Shown piece after piece: positions 23,565 through 32,860 of a stretch of DNA of 64,000 nt. This DNA is from Archangium sp. (lineage in GTDB: Bacteria > Myxococcota > Myxococcia > Myxococcales > Myxococcaceae): assembly GCA_022843845.1 (NCBI GenBank), contig JALHMW010000009.1:62001-126000 (forward strand), given 5' to 3'. The stretch's first letter is position 1. Every line of letters starts with the position of its first letter. The position numbers and the translations under genes were made by a program. The notes below the pieces were generated by a model. The model had not been told where the DNA came from. It made no database searches and was given only the letters and a program-made list of their open reading frames with translations.

Positions 23565-24749
23565 ATGAACGCCATGAACGCACTGATGTCCCAGGCAGAG
23601 ACGTACCTCACACAGCGTGACGTCGACCGCGCCGTCGCGATCGTCACCGAGGCCAAGAAGCTCGAGCCCGCGTCGCTGGAGCCCGACGTGATGATGGCCA
23701 GCATCGCGCTGCACATGGGCAAGCTGAACGAGTCGAAGACCATCCTCGACGGAGTGATTCAGCGACTCCCGAAGCACGCTCGGACGCGCATGCTCCGTGG
23801 CCTCGTGCACGAAGCGCAGGAGGAGTTCGCCGAAGCGCTGCAGTCGTTCGAGCTCGCGACCCGCTTCGCGCCCGACTCGATGCCGTCGTGGTTCAACCGC
23901 GGTCGTCTCATGCTCAAGCGTGACCGCATCGCCGAGGCCGCCATCGCGTTCGAGAAGGCCGCTGGGCTGGCACCGGACAACGTGGCCGTGCTCGCAGCCT
24001 GGGCCCAGTCTCTCGCGAAGCTCGGCCATGCCCGGCGCGCTGCGAACGTCTACCTTCGCTGCATCGAACAAAACGTCGCCAACCCGTTTTTCCTCATCGA
24101 GCTGGCCGACCTCCTCGTCAACGCTGGTGAACGACCGCTCGCAGAAGAAGTCCTCGCTGCGGGTTCCCGGACCTACGAGAGCCAGGGGCTGTTCGAGTCG
24201 AAGCTCGCCGCGCTCGCGCTGCAGCGTTCGGAGCCGGAAGTGGCCGCCCGTCACGCGCGTGAAGCCGTTCGTCGTCAGCCAGACTGCGTCGAGTTCCTCC
24301 TCGCGCTCACGAACCTCGAGATCATGCGACTCAAACTCGACAAAGCGCGCGCCGCGGCGGAGCGGGTGCTGAAGCTCGAGCCGACCAACTGGACTGCGCA
24401 TCACCAGCTCGGGATCATCTTCGAGACCGCAAAGCTGAAAGAGAAGGCGATGTCGTTCTACCGGCGCGCCGCCGAGCTCGCGCCAAACGAGTGGGCGCCG
24501 CGGAACAACCTGGCCGTGCTCCTGATGGAGGCCGGGACCATCAGCTCGAAGCAAGAGGCTCTGACGCTCCTCGAAGAAGCCGTGAAGCTGGGCGTGCCCT
24601 CCGCGACCGCGCTCTTCAACCTCGCGCTGGCGCAACACGGTGCGGGCCAGAAGCCACAGGCCCGCACGACCGCGAAACGAGCGGCGACGCTCGTCGTGCG
24701 AGGGCGAATCACCCTTCCCGCTCACGATCTCGCCGCCGCGCTCGCCTGA
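23565..24749 (+). CDS. TPR-repeat protein
   Basis: 394 residues made of about ten TPR/34-residue repeats (AETYLTQRDVDRAVAIVTEA, GLVHEAQEEFAEALQSFELA, NRGRLMLKRDRIAEAAIAFE, HQLGIIFETAKLKEKAMSFY). No signal peptide or membrane segment, so it is a cytoplasmic scaffold or adaptor. AGGAACC precedes the ATG at 23565. It directly follows the Ala/Gly-rich protein gene on the same strand and is likely co-transcribed from the putative sigma54 promoter. Within the block it is the second TPR protein, which fits a role in handling the neighbouring unusual proteins; it could equally be an independent regulator. Confidence 0.8.
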   Translation: MNAMNALMSQAETYLTQRDVDRAVAIVTEAKKLEPASLEPDVMMASIALHMGKLNESKTILDGVIQRLPKHARTRMLRGLVHEAQEEFAEALQSFELATRFAPDSMPSWFNRGRLMLKRDRIAEAAIAFEKAAGLAPDNVAVLAAWAQSLAKLGHARRAANVYLRCIEQNVANPFFLIELADLLVNAGERPLAEEVLAAGSRTYESQGLFESKLAALALQRSEPEVAARHAREAVRRQPDCVEFLLALTNLEIMRLKLDKARAAAERVLKLEPTNWTAHHQLGIIFETAKLKEKAMSFYRRAAELAPNEWAPRNNLAVLLMEAGTISSKQEALTLLEEAVKLGVPSATALFNLALAQHGAGQKPQARTTAKRAATLVVRGRITLPAHDLAAALA

Positions 24750-24795
24750 CGGGATTCGTCGCCAGCCCGGTACCTCAGGCTAAGGTCTCCCTCGC

Positions 24796-25215
24796 GTGCG
24801 TGCGATGGGCCTCGATGTCGGAACGAAGACGGTTGGTGTCGCGGTGGCCGACGAGCTCGGCATCACCGCGCAGCCCATCACCGTCGTTCGTCGCTCGAAC
24901 CTCAAAGCCGACCTCGCGGAGCTGATTCGCCTGGCGGCGGAGCGCTCCGTCGACCGCTTCGTCGTGGGTCTTCCGCTCAACATGGATGGCTCCGAGGGCC
25001 CACGCGCGTTGGCCACGCGCAAGTTCGGCGACGCCCTCGCAAAGGCGTCGAACCTGCTCATCATCTACCAGGACGAACGGCTCACCACGGTTGCCGCCGA
25101 GCGCTCACTTCTCGAGGCCGATGTCTCTCGGCAGAAACGCCGCGAGGTGATCGATCAGGTCGCGGCTTCCCTCATCTTGCAGGGCTGGCTCGACGCTCAG
25201 CCAAGGAGTCCGTAA
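24796..25215 (+). CDS. ruvX: Putative Holliday junction resolvase / pre-16S rRNA nuclease RuvX (YqgF)
   Basis: 139 residues, RNase H-fold YqgF family, which processes the 5' end of 16S rRNA and was first named a Holliday-junction resolvase. The N-terminal MGLDVGTKTVGVAVADELG carries the first catalytic Asp; FVVGLPLNMDGSEG and YQDERLTTVAAE supply the remaining acidic motifs, with a final D in REVIDQVAASLILQ. GTG start at 24796. Its stop lies 3 bp before the mltG start. The ruvX-mltG order is widespread in bacteria, supporting both calls. Confidence 0.93.
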   Translation: MRAMGLDVGTKTVGVAVADELGITAQPITVVRRSNLKADLAELIRLAAERSVDRFVVGLPLNMDGSEGPRALATRKFGDALAKASNLLIIYQDERLTTVAAERSLLEADVSRQKRREVIDQVAASLILQGWLDAQPRSP

Positions 25216-25218
25216 GCC

Positions 25219-26268
25219 GTGAAGAAGGTCCTCATCGCGTTGATGGTCGTGCTGGTGCTCGGAGCGGCCGGTGCAGCAGGCGTCTGGTACTGGCTCGAGA
25301 CGCGGTTGACCGAGTTCGCGGCGACGCCGTTCGGCGGGAGCGCTCCCGTGACGGTCTCGATTCCGCCGGGCACGAACCCGAAGGGTGTCTCGACCCTGCT
25401 CGCGAAGGCCGGCGTCGTGAGCGATGGCGACCTGCTCTACAGCTGGCTGCGACGCGAGAAGCTCGGCCCGAAGCTGAAAGCCGGCGAGTACGAGTTCGTC
25501 GGACCGCTCATGCCGCCGCAAGCCATCGAGAAGCTCATCAAGGGCGAGGTGAAGGTCTATCGGTTCACAGTGCCCGAAGGGCTTCGGTGGGACGAGATTC
25601 TGCCAATCGTCGCCAACAGCGAGCTCGAGCTCGAGCTCGAGAAGCTCAAAGCCCTCGTCGCCGACAAGGCGTTTCTCAAACGCGCTGGTGTTCCCGCGCA
25701 AGCCATCGAGGGCTTTCTCTTCCCTGACACGTACACGTTTCCGAAGGGAGTCTCGGAGGAGCAGGTGCTGCGCAAGATGGTCGAGAGCACGCTCGAGACG
25801 GTGAAGAAGGCGACCCGGAAGCCGGGCGTCGCGTTCGATGTGCTCCAGGCCGTCACGCTCGCGTCGATCGTCGAGAAAGAGACGGGCGCCGTCGAAGAAC
25901 GGCCGCGGATCTCATGCGTGTTTCACAACCGCCTGAACCACCCCGAGGGCGAGACGAAGGGGAAGCTCGAGACCGACCCGACGGTCATCTACGCGAAGAT
26001 GCTCCGCACCGGCACGTACTCGAAGAACATCACCAAAGAGGACCTGTTCACGCCGCACCCGTACAACACGTACAAGATCAAAGGGCTCCCGCCGGGACCG
26101 ATCGCGAACCCCGGCGCCGCGGCCATCGCGGCTGCGCTGAACCCGCTCGACTGTCCCGACTACTTCTTCGTGTCGAAGAACGACGGGACGCATGTCTTCT
26201 GTCCGACGTGGGAGTGCCACACCGCGCAGGTTCAGAAGTGGCAAGTCGAGTTCCATCGCAAGAAGTGA
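25219..26268 (+). CDS. mltG: Endolytic murein transglycosylase MltG
   Basis: 349 residues, single N-terminal membrane anchor (VLIALMVVLVLGAAGAAGVWYW) with the catalytic domain in the periplasm. It cleaves nascent peptidoglycan strands and limits glycan length. The YceG domain shows VPEGLRWDEILPIV (LysM-like substrate entry), the catalytic Glu219 in ASIVEKET, LETDPTVIYA, and HPYNTYKIKGLPPGPIANPG, all family hallmarks. GTG start at 25219 directly after ruvX. Its stop abuts the stop of the opposite-strand glycosyltransferase with no intervening base. Confidence 0.95.
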   Translation: MKKVLIALMVVLVLGAAGAAGVWYWLETRLTEFAATPFGGSAPVTVSIPPGTNPKGVSTLLAKAGVVSDGDLLYSWLRREKLGPKLKAGEYEFVGPLMPPQAIEKLIKGEVKVYRFTVPEGLRWDEILPIVANSELELELEKLKALVADKAFLKRAGVPAQAIEGFLFPDTYTFPKGVSEEQVLRKMVESTLETVKKATRKPGVAFDVLQAVTLASIVEKETGAVEERPRISCVFHNRLNHPEGETKGKLETDPTVIYAKMLRTGTYSKNITKEDLFTPHPYNTYKIKGLPPGPIANPGAAAIAAALNPLDCPDYFFVSKNDGTHVFCPTWECHTAQVQKWQVEFHRKK

Positions 26269-27714
26269 CTACCGCGCGCGTTCGAGCAGCGTGATCGGTC
26301 CCGAGCGCACGACCTCACGCCACCCGCCTCCGTCGAAAGCCGTCGTCATCACGCCGCCGTCGAACAGCACGAGCCACCGTGCACCTGGGGCAGCGAACGC
26401 CTCGAAGGACGGTGCGCGACGCCGGGCCACCTGTCGAAACGGCAAGCCCGACTCGAACGCGAGCTGAATGTCGTCGAAGCCGCGCGGGTCGACGTCCACC
26501 GCGACGATGTCGGCCGCCGCTGCGCGGGTGCGGAGCTCCTTCGCGACGACCCGAAGATCGTCTCCGTTCAACGACAGCGCGCTCACGGCTCTGAAGGAGT
26601 TCGCCCAGCGCCACGGCGTGCGCGCAGCCACCTCGACCAGCGGAACCCAGGTCAGCAGCATCGGGACACCCGCCCACGCGGCCCACCTGGACCGCGACTC
26701 GAGGCCCGCGAGGCCAGCGCCGATGAACACGACGAACAGCGACAACTCCTTCATCGTGAAGCGCGACAGCGGAACGAAAGACTCGAGCACGGCGCCGCGG
26801 AGCGACAACAGCGCCGTGGGCACCAGCACCAGGAGCATCAACCAGCGCGCGGAGCCGCTGCGTGCTCTCACGAGGGCGACGCCACCGATGATCGTGACGA
26901 TGGGCGTGAACGTCACGGCGGCCGTCAGCGGCCAGAACCCGAGCACGATGAGGCGATACTCACGATCGCCCCAGAGCGCCGCCTCCGAGCGAAACCACTC
27001 GCGGTGGTAGTCGTCGATGACGCGAATCGGGAACAACAGATCGCCGGTGTCGACGAGGTGCGCCAGGAGCCACGCGACGGGGAACGACGCCGCGATGGCG
27101 CCGAAGACGAACGCTCGCCCGAAGGAGCGCCCTCGCCACCACACGACGAGGGCCAACAGCGGCACCCACAACCAGACGTCGTAACGAACCGCGGCCCCAA
27201 CCGTCAGCGACAGGGCGCCAGCGAACAGCACCTCGCGTTCACCCGTGTCGAGCGCCCGCGCGACCGCAGCGACAGCCACGAGAACGAACAGCCCGCTCAA
27301 CGCTTCACTCGCGGCAGTCGTCGAGGCCTGAATGTGGAGTGGCCACAACGAGAAGACGACGACGCTCCACCACGCGGCGCGATCCGAAAAGAGACGCCGG
27401 GCCAGGGCGAACAACGGCCAGGCCGAGAGCGTTCCGACGAGAAGGCTGAGGAGCCGCCCGGCGAGGTGCTCGCTGCCCGTCAGCCACTCGACGAGGGCGA
27501 CCAGCACGAGATGCAGCGGGCCGTACTGCAGGCAGCCTTGAGACGACGCGCCGATGAGGTGTGGCTGCTCGAGCCACGCATGCGCGAGCCAGCTGCGAAC
27601 GACGGCGTCGCCAGCGACGTTCTCGGCGAACGGAAAGACGATGAGTCGAGGCAATGCGGCGAGCGCGAGGACCAGCAGCGTGGTGCGCCGACTCATCGTT
27701 GCCGCATCCATCAC
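26269..27714 (-). CDS. GT39/ArnT-like membrane glycosyltransferase
   Basis: About 480 residues with roughly 10-11 hydrophobic helices and a soluble C-terminal domain. The N-terminal layout, a first helix then a loop with VAGDAVVR (the Asp expected to act as catalytic base), fits the PMT_2/GT39-GT83 superfamily, which transfers sugars from polyprenyl-phosphate donors to proteins or lipids on the outer face of the inner membrane. The closest named relatives are dolichyl-P-mannose protein mannosyltransferases; donor and acceptor here are unknown. It starts GTG (or ATG one codon later) overlapping the stop of the giant kinase gene by 4 bp, so translation is coupled to it, which is unusual. Confidence 0.78.
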   Translation of the reverse strand: MMDAATMSRRTTLLVLALAALPRLIVFPFAENVAGDAVVRSWLAHAWLEQPHLIGASSQGCLQYGPLHLVLVALVEWLTGSEHLAGRLLSLLVGTLSAWPLFALARRLFSDRAAWWSVVVFSLWPLHIQASTTAASEALSGLFVLVAVAAVARALDTGEREVLFAGALSLTVGAAVRYDVWLWVPLLALVVWWRGRSFGRAFVFGAIAASFPVAWLLAHLVDTGDLLFPIRVIDDYHREWFRSEAALWGDREYRLIVLGFWPLTAAVTFTPIVTIIGGVALVRARSGSARWLMLLVLVPTALLSLRGAVLESFVPLSRFTMKELSLFVVFIGAGLAGLESRSRWAAWAGVPMLLTWVPLVEVAARTPWRWANSFRAVSALSLNGDDLRVVAKELRTRAAAADIVAVDVDPRGFDDIQLAFESGLPFRQVARRRAPSFEAFAAPGARWLVLFDGGVMTTAFDGGGWREVVRSGPITLLERAR

Positions 27715-30700
27715 GTCGCGGGGAAGCGCGCCATCGTGGCCTTGAGCGTTCGAAGCGCGGCGCGCACGTGTTCGCTTCGATCGGCAGGGCTCGGCGCACC
27801 ACCGGGGTGGCGATCGTCAGAGGCTCCGGCGCGCTCGGCGTGCTCGATGCGTTTGTTCACCCGGACCTCGAGCGTGCGCGCCTGCGCGGGAGAGCGCGTG
27901 TGGACGATGTGCCCCCACTCCACCAGGCCCCGGTACACGTCGACTGCGTCGAGCAGGCCGACGTCGTTCACCTCGGTGAGCCGGTGGGTCGCGTCGGCGA
28001 TCAACGACTCGGCCTCTCCCAACCGGCCACGGAGCGACTCCACCGCCGCGAGCCCGGCCAACGCGAGCCCCGCGTACCGTGACTCCTGCACCTCTTCGAG
28101 CACCTCGAGGGCGTTGGTGTAGTGGGCCGCGGCGAGGGGCAGCTCGATCAACTCCTGGTGCATCGCGCCCAGCGACACGAGCACGATGCCTTCGTGACGA
28201 CGCGCGCCGACCTCGCGGAGGATCTTCAGCGCCTGCTCGTACTCGGCGAGCGCCGGCCCGGGCTGGCCTTGATCGCGATACAGATCGCCCAGGTTGATGT
28301 GCGAGATGCCCTCGGAGCGCCGGTTGCCCAGCTCCCGGTGAATCGCGAGCGCCTGGCTGTAGTTCGCGCGCGCCTGCTTCAGCAGCCCCATCGCCTGCTC
28401 CGTGACGCCCATGTTGGCGAGCGAGATGCCCTCGTAGCGGCGGTCACCGACGGCGCGATGAATCTCGATCGCGCGTTCGTACGACTCGAGCGCTTCGTTC
28501 TCGAGGCCGAGCTCGTTGAGCAGCGTTCCCTGGGTCGACAGACAGCGCCCCTCCATGCGGCGATCGCCCGACCGCTTGAGGAGCGTGAGGCCTCTGGCGA
28601 AGTGACGGCGGCTCTCGGCGCGTTGCCCGAGCAGTCGGTAGATGACGCCCAGGAACGACTCGATGCGGCCTTCCCGTGCGAGATCGCCGAGGTCGCGAGA
28701 CAGCCGCCACGCCTCGTCGAAGTCGAGCAAGGCCTCGCTGGGCTTCCCCCGCGCGAGGCGGGCCTTCGCGCGGGCCTCGAGACCTTCTGAGCGCCGCTTG
28801 GCGTCGTCGCCACATCGTTCGAGGGCCGCGTCGAGCATCGGCAGGTGCGGCTTGAAGGGACCACGCAGCGACAGCAACGGATCGAGCGCGAGCACGGCGT
28901 GGAGCGAGGTCGACGACGGCGCCCGCTCTTCGAGCCCGCGCGCATAGACGGCCAGCAGGTTCTCCCGCTCGAGGTCGAGCATCGACAGCTGCGTCGCGCT
29001 CGACTCGGCGCCGTTGGCGAGGCCGAGGCCCAGCGCGAGGAAGAACGTCGTGTGCCGTCGCGCGGCCTCACGCTCTGCGCCCTGCATCGAGGCGAGCTTC
29101 TCGCGCGCGTACTCCCGAATGCTCTCGTACAGGCCGAACCGCGTCTGGGCCTCGTCGCCGAGCGGAAAGTACGCGCGCACCAGCGACTTCGAGCGGAGGG
29201 TCATGAGCACGCTCAACGTCGACGCCGATGAATCGACGTGCGAGAGCGACACCACGGCCTCAGCGGCGTCGGTGGAGAAGCCGCCCGAGAACACCGAGAG
29301 CTGCGCCAGCATCGACTGCTCCGATGCGCCGAGCGCGGTCCACGACCAGTCGATGGCACCGCGTAAGGTGGCCTGGCGATCGGTCACGCCCTTCTTCCCG
29401 ACGAGGAGCTCGAAGCGCCGCGGCAGGCGCTGCACCAGCTGCGACGGGCTCAACAGCGACATGCGCGCGGCGGCCAGCTCGATCGCGAGCGGCATGCCGT
29501 CGAGTTGCCTGACGATCTCGGCGATGGCGTCTTCTTCGGCTGGCGTCGGGTCCCACGCTGGGCGAACGGCACGTGAGCGCTCGACGAACAGCTCCACCGC
29601 CTCGGCCGAGCGCACCGCTTCCTGCGGCTTCGGCGTACGCAGCGGAGGCACTTCGTAGACCGTCTCGTGAGGCACCCGCAGCAGCTCGCGTGACGAAGCG
29701 ACGAAGCGCGCGTTCGGCGCAGCGCGCATCCACTTCTCCACGGTCTCTTTCGCGTGCCCGACGACCTGCTCGAAGTTGTCGAGCACCAGCAGCGTCTCAC
29801 CCTTCGACGCCACGACGTGGCCGAGCTGCGCGACGGCGTCTCCTGGCGCGAGGGGCACATCGAGCCCTCGCGACATCGCAGCGCAGATGCCGTCGACGTC
29901 GCGCGCTTCGGTGAGATCGACGAACCACACGCCACCGCGCGCGCGGCCGCGTTCATCCTGACTCTGGAAGTGGTTGACCAGCTGCGTGCCGAACTGGAGC
30001 GACAGCCGCGTCTTCCCCGTTCCGCCTGGTCCGAGCAACGTGACGAGCCGGGTGCCCTGTCGGAAGAGCTGGTGCAGGTCTGCCAGCTCGGCGACTCGGC
30101 CGACGAAGCTGGTGGCCTGGGGCCCGATGTTGGTGGGCCGCTGCGAGAGCTGGCCCAGCAGCCGCTTCGTCTCTTCGATGTGCTCGCTCGAGACGTTGGC
30201 GCGAAGGCGCTCGGCTTTGGTGAGCGGGCTCTGCGAGACGATGGCCTTCTCGACCGACTCGTCGTCTCCGTCGATGACGGTCTGCTCTTCGCTCGGCACC
30301 AGGTTCTGCGCGGGCGCCGAGTCGACGTGCAGCTCGAACACACCCGAGTCATCGAGCCCTGGAATGTCGTCGTACTCGCGGAACCAGCGCGGGAAGTCGA
30401 AGGGCTCGAAGCCCGCGAGCACGAGCGCGAGCGCGTCGCGGAGCTCTCGGGCCGACTGGTACCGCTCGGCAGGCGTCTTCCGCAGCGCCTTCATCACGAT
30501 GCGCTCGAGGGCGGGGGGGCAGTCGGGGCGCCGCTCGGTCACCAGCGGCACCTCGCACGCGCGCACGGCCTTGACCGTCATCGCGTCGGTTTTGCCGCGG
30601 AAGAGATAGCCGCCCGTCAGCGCTTCCCACATGACGATGCCGAGCGCGAAGACGTCGGTCCGGCCATCGACGTGTTTGGCGCTCGCCTGCTCGGGCGCCA

Positions 30701-31250
30701 TGTACGGGAACTTGCCCTTCAGGATGCCGGTCGCGGTGTGCATCGACTTGTTCGCTGCCTTCGCGACGCCGAAGTCGATCAGCTTCACCGTGCCTTCGGT
30801 GGTGACGAGGATGTTGTGGGGCGAGACGTCACGGTGGACGATCTTCAAGCTGCGGCCCTGCGCGTCAGTCGCGGAGTGGGCCGCGTCGAGCGCCGTGGCG
30901 ATCTGCACCGCGAACTTCGCGACGACCACCGCGGGAATGGGGTGCTCGACGTCACGCGCGCGCCGGAGCAGCTCCCGAAGATCTTTCCCCGGTACGTACT
31001 CCATGGCGACGAACCACGTACCGTCGACCTCTCCGAACTCGGTGATGCGCGCGATGTTCGGGTGCACGAGGCGCGAGGCGATGCGCGTCTCGTCGAGGAA
31101 CAGCCGCAAGAAGCGGGGGTTCTCGGTGAGGTGCGGCAGAATGCGCTTCACCGTCGTGAAGTCCCCGCCATGGAGCTTCGCCAGAAACACCTCGCCCATG
31201 CCGCCGGCGCCGAGGCGCTTGAGGAGCGTGAAGTGACCGAAGGTCTCCAA
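27711..31250 (-). CDS. Ser/Thr protein kinase fused to STAND NTPase and TPR repeats
   Basis: 1179-residue signalling protein. An N-terminal Hanks kinase (about 7-275) is intact: glycine loop GAGGMGEVF, Lys35 in TTVKRIL, HRDVSPHN and DFGVAK, then FPYMAPEQAS. A linker with acidic DGDDESVE leads to a STAND/NB-ARC ATPase (about 380-720): P-loop GPGGTGKTRL, Walker B LLVLDNFEQV, and LDGMPLAIELAAARM, the GxP motif. The remaining ~400 residues are TPR repeats at roughly 40-residue spacing (GDRRYEGISLANMGVTEQAM, GNRRSEGISHINLGDLYRDQ). This layout of kinase, AfsR/LuxR-like ATPase and TPR sensor is typical of large myxobacterial regulators. ATG at 31250. No transmembrane helix, so probably cytoplasmic. 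Confidence 0.92.
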   Translation of the reverse strand: METFGHFTLLKRLGAGGMGEVFLAKLHGGDFTTVKRILPHLTENPRFLRLFLDETRIASRLVHPNIARITEFGEVDGTWFVAMEYVPGKDLRELLRRARDVEHPIPAVVVAKFAVQIATALDAAHSATDAQGRSLKIVHRDVSPHNILVTTEGTVKLIDFGVAKAANKSMHTATGILKGKFPYMAPEQASAKHVDGRTDVFALGIVMWEALTGGYLFRGKTDAMTVKAVRACEVPLVTERRPDCPPALERIVMKALRKTPAERYQSARELRDALALVLAGFEPFDFPRWFREYDDIPGLDDSGVFELHVDSAPAQNLVPSEEQTVIDGDDESVEKAIVSQSPLTKAERLRANVSSEHIEETKRLLGQLSQRPTNIGPQATSFVGRVAELADLHQLFRQGTRLVTLLGPGGTGKTRLSLQFGTQLVNHFQSQDERGRARGGVWFVDLTEARDVDGICAAMSRGLDVPLAPGDAVAQLGHVVASKGETLLVLDNFEQVVGHAKETVEKWMRAAPNARFVASSRELLRVPHETVYEVPPLRTPKPQEAVRSAEAVELFVERSRAVRPAWDPTPAEEDAIAEIVRQLDGMPLAIELAAARMSLLSPSQLVQRLPRRFELLVGKKGVTDRQATLRGAIDWSWTALGASEQSMLAQLSVFSGGFSTDAAEAVVSLSHVDSSASTLSVLMTLRSKSLVRAYFPLGDEAQTRFGLYESIREYAREKLASMQGAEREAARRHTTFFLALGLGLANGAESSATQLSMLDLERENLLAVYARGLEERAPSSTSLHAVLALDPLLSLRGPFKPHLPMLDAALERCGDDAKRRSEGLEARAKARLARGKPSEALLDFDEAWRLSRDLGDLAREGRIESFLGVIYRLLGQRAESRRHFARGLTLLKRSGDRRMEGRCLSTQGTLLNELGLENEALESYERAIEIHRAVGDRRYEGISLANMGVTEQAMGLLKQARANYSQALAIHRELGNRRSEGISHINLGDLYRDQGQPGPALAEYEQALKILREVGARRHEGIVLVSLGAMHQELIELPLAAAHYTNALEVLEEVQESRYAGLALAGLAAVESLRGRLGEAESLIADATHRLTEVNDVGLLDAVDVYRGLVEWGHIVHTRSPAQARTLEVRVNKRIEHAERAGASDDRHPGGAPSPADRSEHVRAALRTLKATMARFPAT

Positions 31251-31335
31251 TCGATTCGCAGGCTACCGGAAACAGCCGTGATTTCAGACGTTTTCGCGAC
31301 GCAACAACGACTCTGAAGCGTGCGACAATGTGGGC

Positions 31336-32847
31336 ATGCCCTTCCGTGTTCGTGGTGGTTTCACCCTTCCGCCCGTCGTCACCACGCCTGTCGAGAAGCC
31401 TGTCGCGCCTGTCACGACGCCGATCGTCGATCCGCGATTGGCCAGCGTCACGACGATCGACCCGAACACGATGAAGCCGATCGCGGCGCCGAAGCTCGAG
31501 AGCACCTTCGACATTCGCAGCACCATCAAGCGCACTGGCACCGACGACGATTCGCTTGGCGGCGGCGCGGTGCTCAAGCAGAAGGGCATCTACGGCTCGG
31601 AGAACGAAGGCCTCGTGGGGCCCGACACCGACCCGAACCGCCTGGCGCTGCGTGACGCGATCTGGGATCGGCTCGAGACTCCGTCCTACCTCCGCGAGTC
31701 GGCGCCCCCCTCGACGCCGGTCGACGCGAAGAAGCTGGCTGCGTCGCTCGCCACTGGCACCACCAGCCGCCAGGCCGCCTCGCTCGCGAAGCAGGCCCAG
31801 GCGAAGCCCGAAGTGGGAGCCCGCCTGCAGAGCCTCTTCGACAACACGCGCACCGTCGCGGCGACGACCCGGTCCTCGCTCCTGCAGACGCTCGCGTCGG
31901 ATGCTGGTGGAGTCGCTGGAGCGGTCATCGCCGGTATCGCATCGTCCAAGGCGTTCTCGTCACTCGGCGCTGATCAGCAGGCGCAGCTGGCGACCGTCCT
32001 CTCCCGCCTCGATGGCAAGGGCCTCAAGGTGATGGGCGCGCTCGTCGAGAACGTGCCCGAGGCGCTCACCGAGAAAGACTCGGCCGGCGGCACGCTGCTG
32101 TCGAACCTCGCCACCCTCGCCTCGCAGCCGCTCAACGCCTCGCTCACTGGCCACACCACGACGGAAGCCCTGCTCTCGAGCGTGCTCTCGGACGTGATGA
32201 ACCCCAACCGCATCGAGCAGGGCACCGCGACGACCTGCACGGTCGCGTCGATGCAGTTCGAGTTGGTCGCCGACGAGCCTGCCGAGTACGCGCGCCTGAT
32301 GGCCGGTCTCTCGGGCGTGAAGGGTTCCGTCGCGATGCAGGGCGGCGGCGTTCTGCGGACGGGGCCAGGCGACGCAGACGAGACGGCGCTCAATGGCCGG
32401 TCGGTCAGCCAGACCCTCTTCCAGTCGGCCGCCATGGAGTATGCGAACGGCCGCTTCGCGAACTACGACCCGGTGCTCGGCGTCTCGGTCAATTCCAGGA
32501 CTGGCGAAGAGCGCCTGGGGCTCAAGCCCGACAACCAGCAGGCGCTGCTCGAGAAGCTGTTCGGCGTGAACTACTCGATCAACCGGCTCTTCACCGAGAA
32601 GGAAGCCGCGGGCGCGCTCGCGAAGCTCGAGGGCTGGGACGCGCGGGGCTACCGGAACCGACCGATCGTCGTCGACATCGACCAGGGCAAGTTCAACCAC
32701 GCCGTCACGCTCGAGTCGGTCACGAAAGAGAGGGTCGTCTTCCGCGACCCGTACGGCGTGCTGCGCTCGATGCCGGCCAACGCGTTCCCGAAGGTCGCCG
32801 TCGCGCTCCACGTGCCGATGGACGTGAAGTTGAACGGCGTCGTCTGA
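31336..32847 (+). CDS. Putative papain/C39-like cysteine peptidase
   Basis: 503 residues. The C-terminal ~220 have a papain-fold signature with Cys301 in TATTCTVASMQ, His455 in KFNHAVTLE and Asp471 in FRDPYG, a plausible triad. Upstream is a helical region (about 120-290) with DAKKLAASLATGTTSRQAAS and GAVIAGIASSKAF. The N-terminus is Pro/Val/Thr-rich (PVVTTPVEKPVAPVTTPIV) without a signal peptide, similar in style to the calpain-like protein at 2.0 kb. The ATG at 31336 is chosen; a GTG two codons earlier (31330) also fits and neither has a clear ribosome-binding site. Divergent from the giant kinase. Peptidase activity is inferred from motifs only. Confidence 0.68.
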   Translation: MPFRVRGGFTLPPVVTTPVEKPVAPVTTPIVDPRLASVTTIDPNTMKPIAAPKLESTFDIRSTIKRTGTDDDSLGGGAVLKQKGIYGSENEGLVGPDTDPNRLALRDAIWDRLETPSYLRESAPPSTPVDAKKLAASLATGTTSRQAASLAKQAQAKPEVGARLQSLFDNTRTVAATTRSSLLQTLASDAGGVAGAVIAGIASSKAFSSLGADQQAQLATVLSRLDGKGLKVMGALVENVPEALTEKDSAGGTLLSNLATLASQPLNASLTGHTTTEALLSSVLSDVMNPNRIEQGTATTCTVASMQFELVADEPAEYARLMAGLSGVKGSVAMQGGGVLRTGPGDADETALNGRSVSQTLFQSAAMEYANGRFANYDPVLGVSVNSRTGEERLGLKPDNQQALLEKLFGVNYSINRLFTEKEAAGALAKLEGWDARGYRNRPIVVDIDQGKFNHAVTLESVTKERVVFRDPYGVLRSMPANAFPKVAVALHVPMDVKLNGVV

Positions 32848-32860
32848 CCGTCTCTGGCGC

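Noticed and set aside
31330..31335. GTG at 31330 as the start of the cysteine peptidase
   Set aside because: Possible but only two codons longer than the ATG at 31336, and neither has a ribosome-binding site; ATG preferred.
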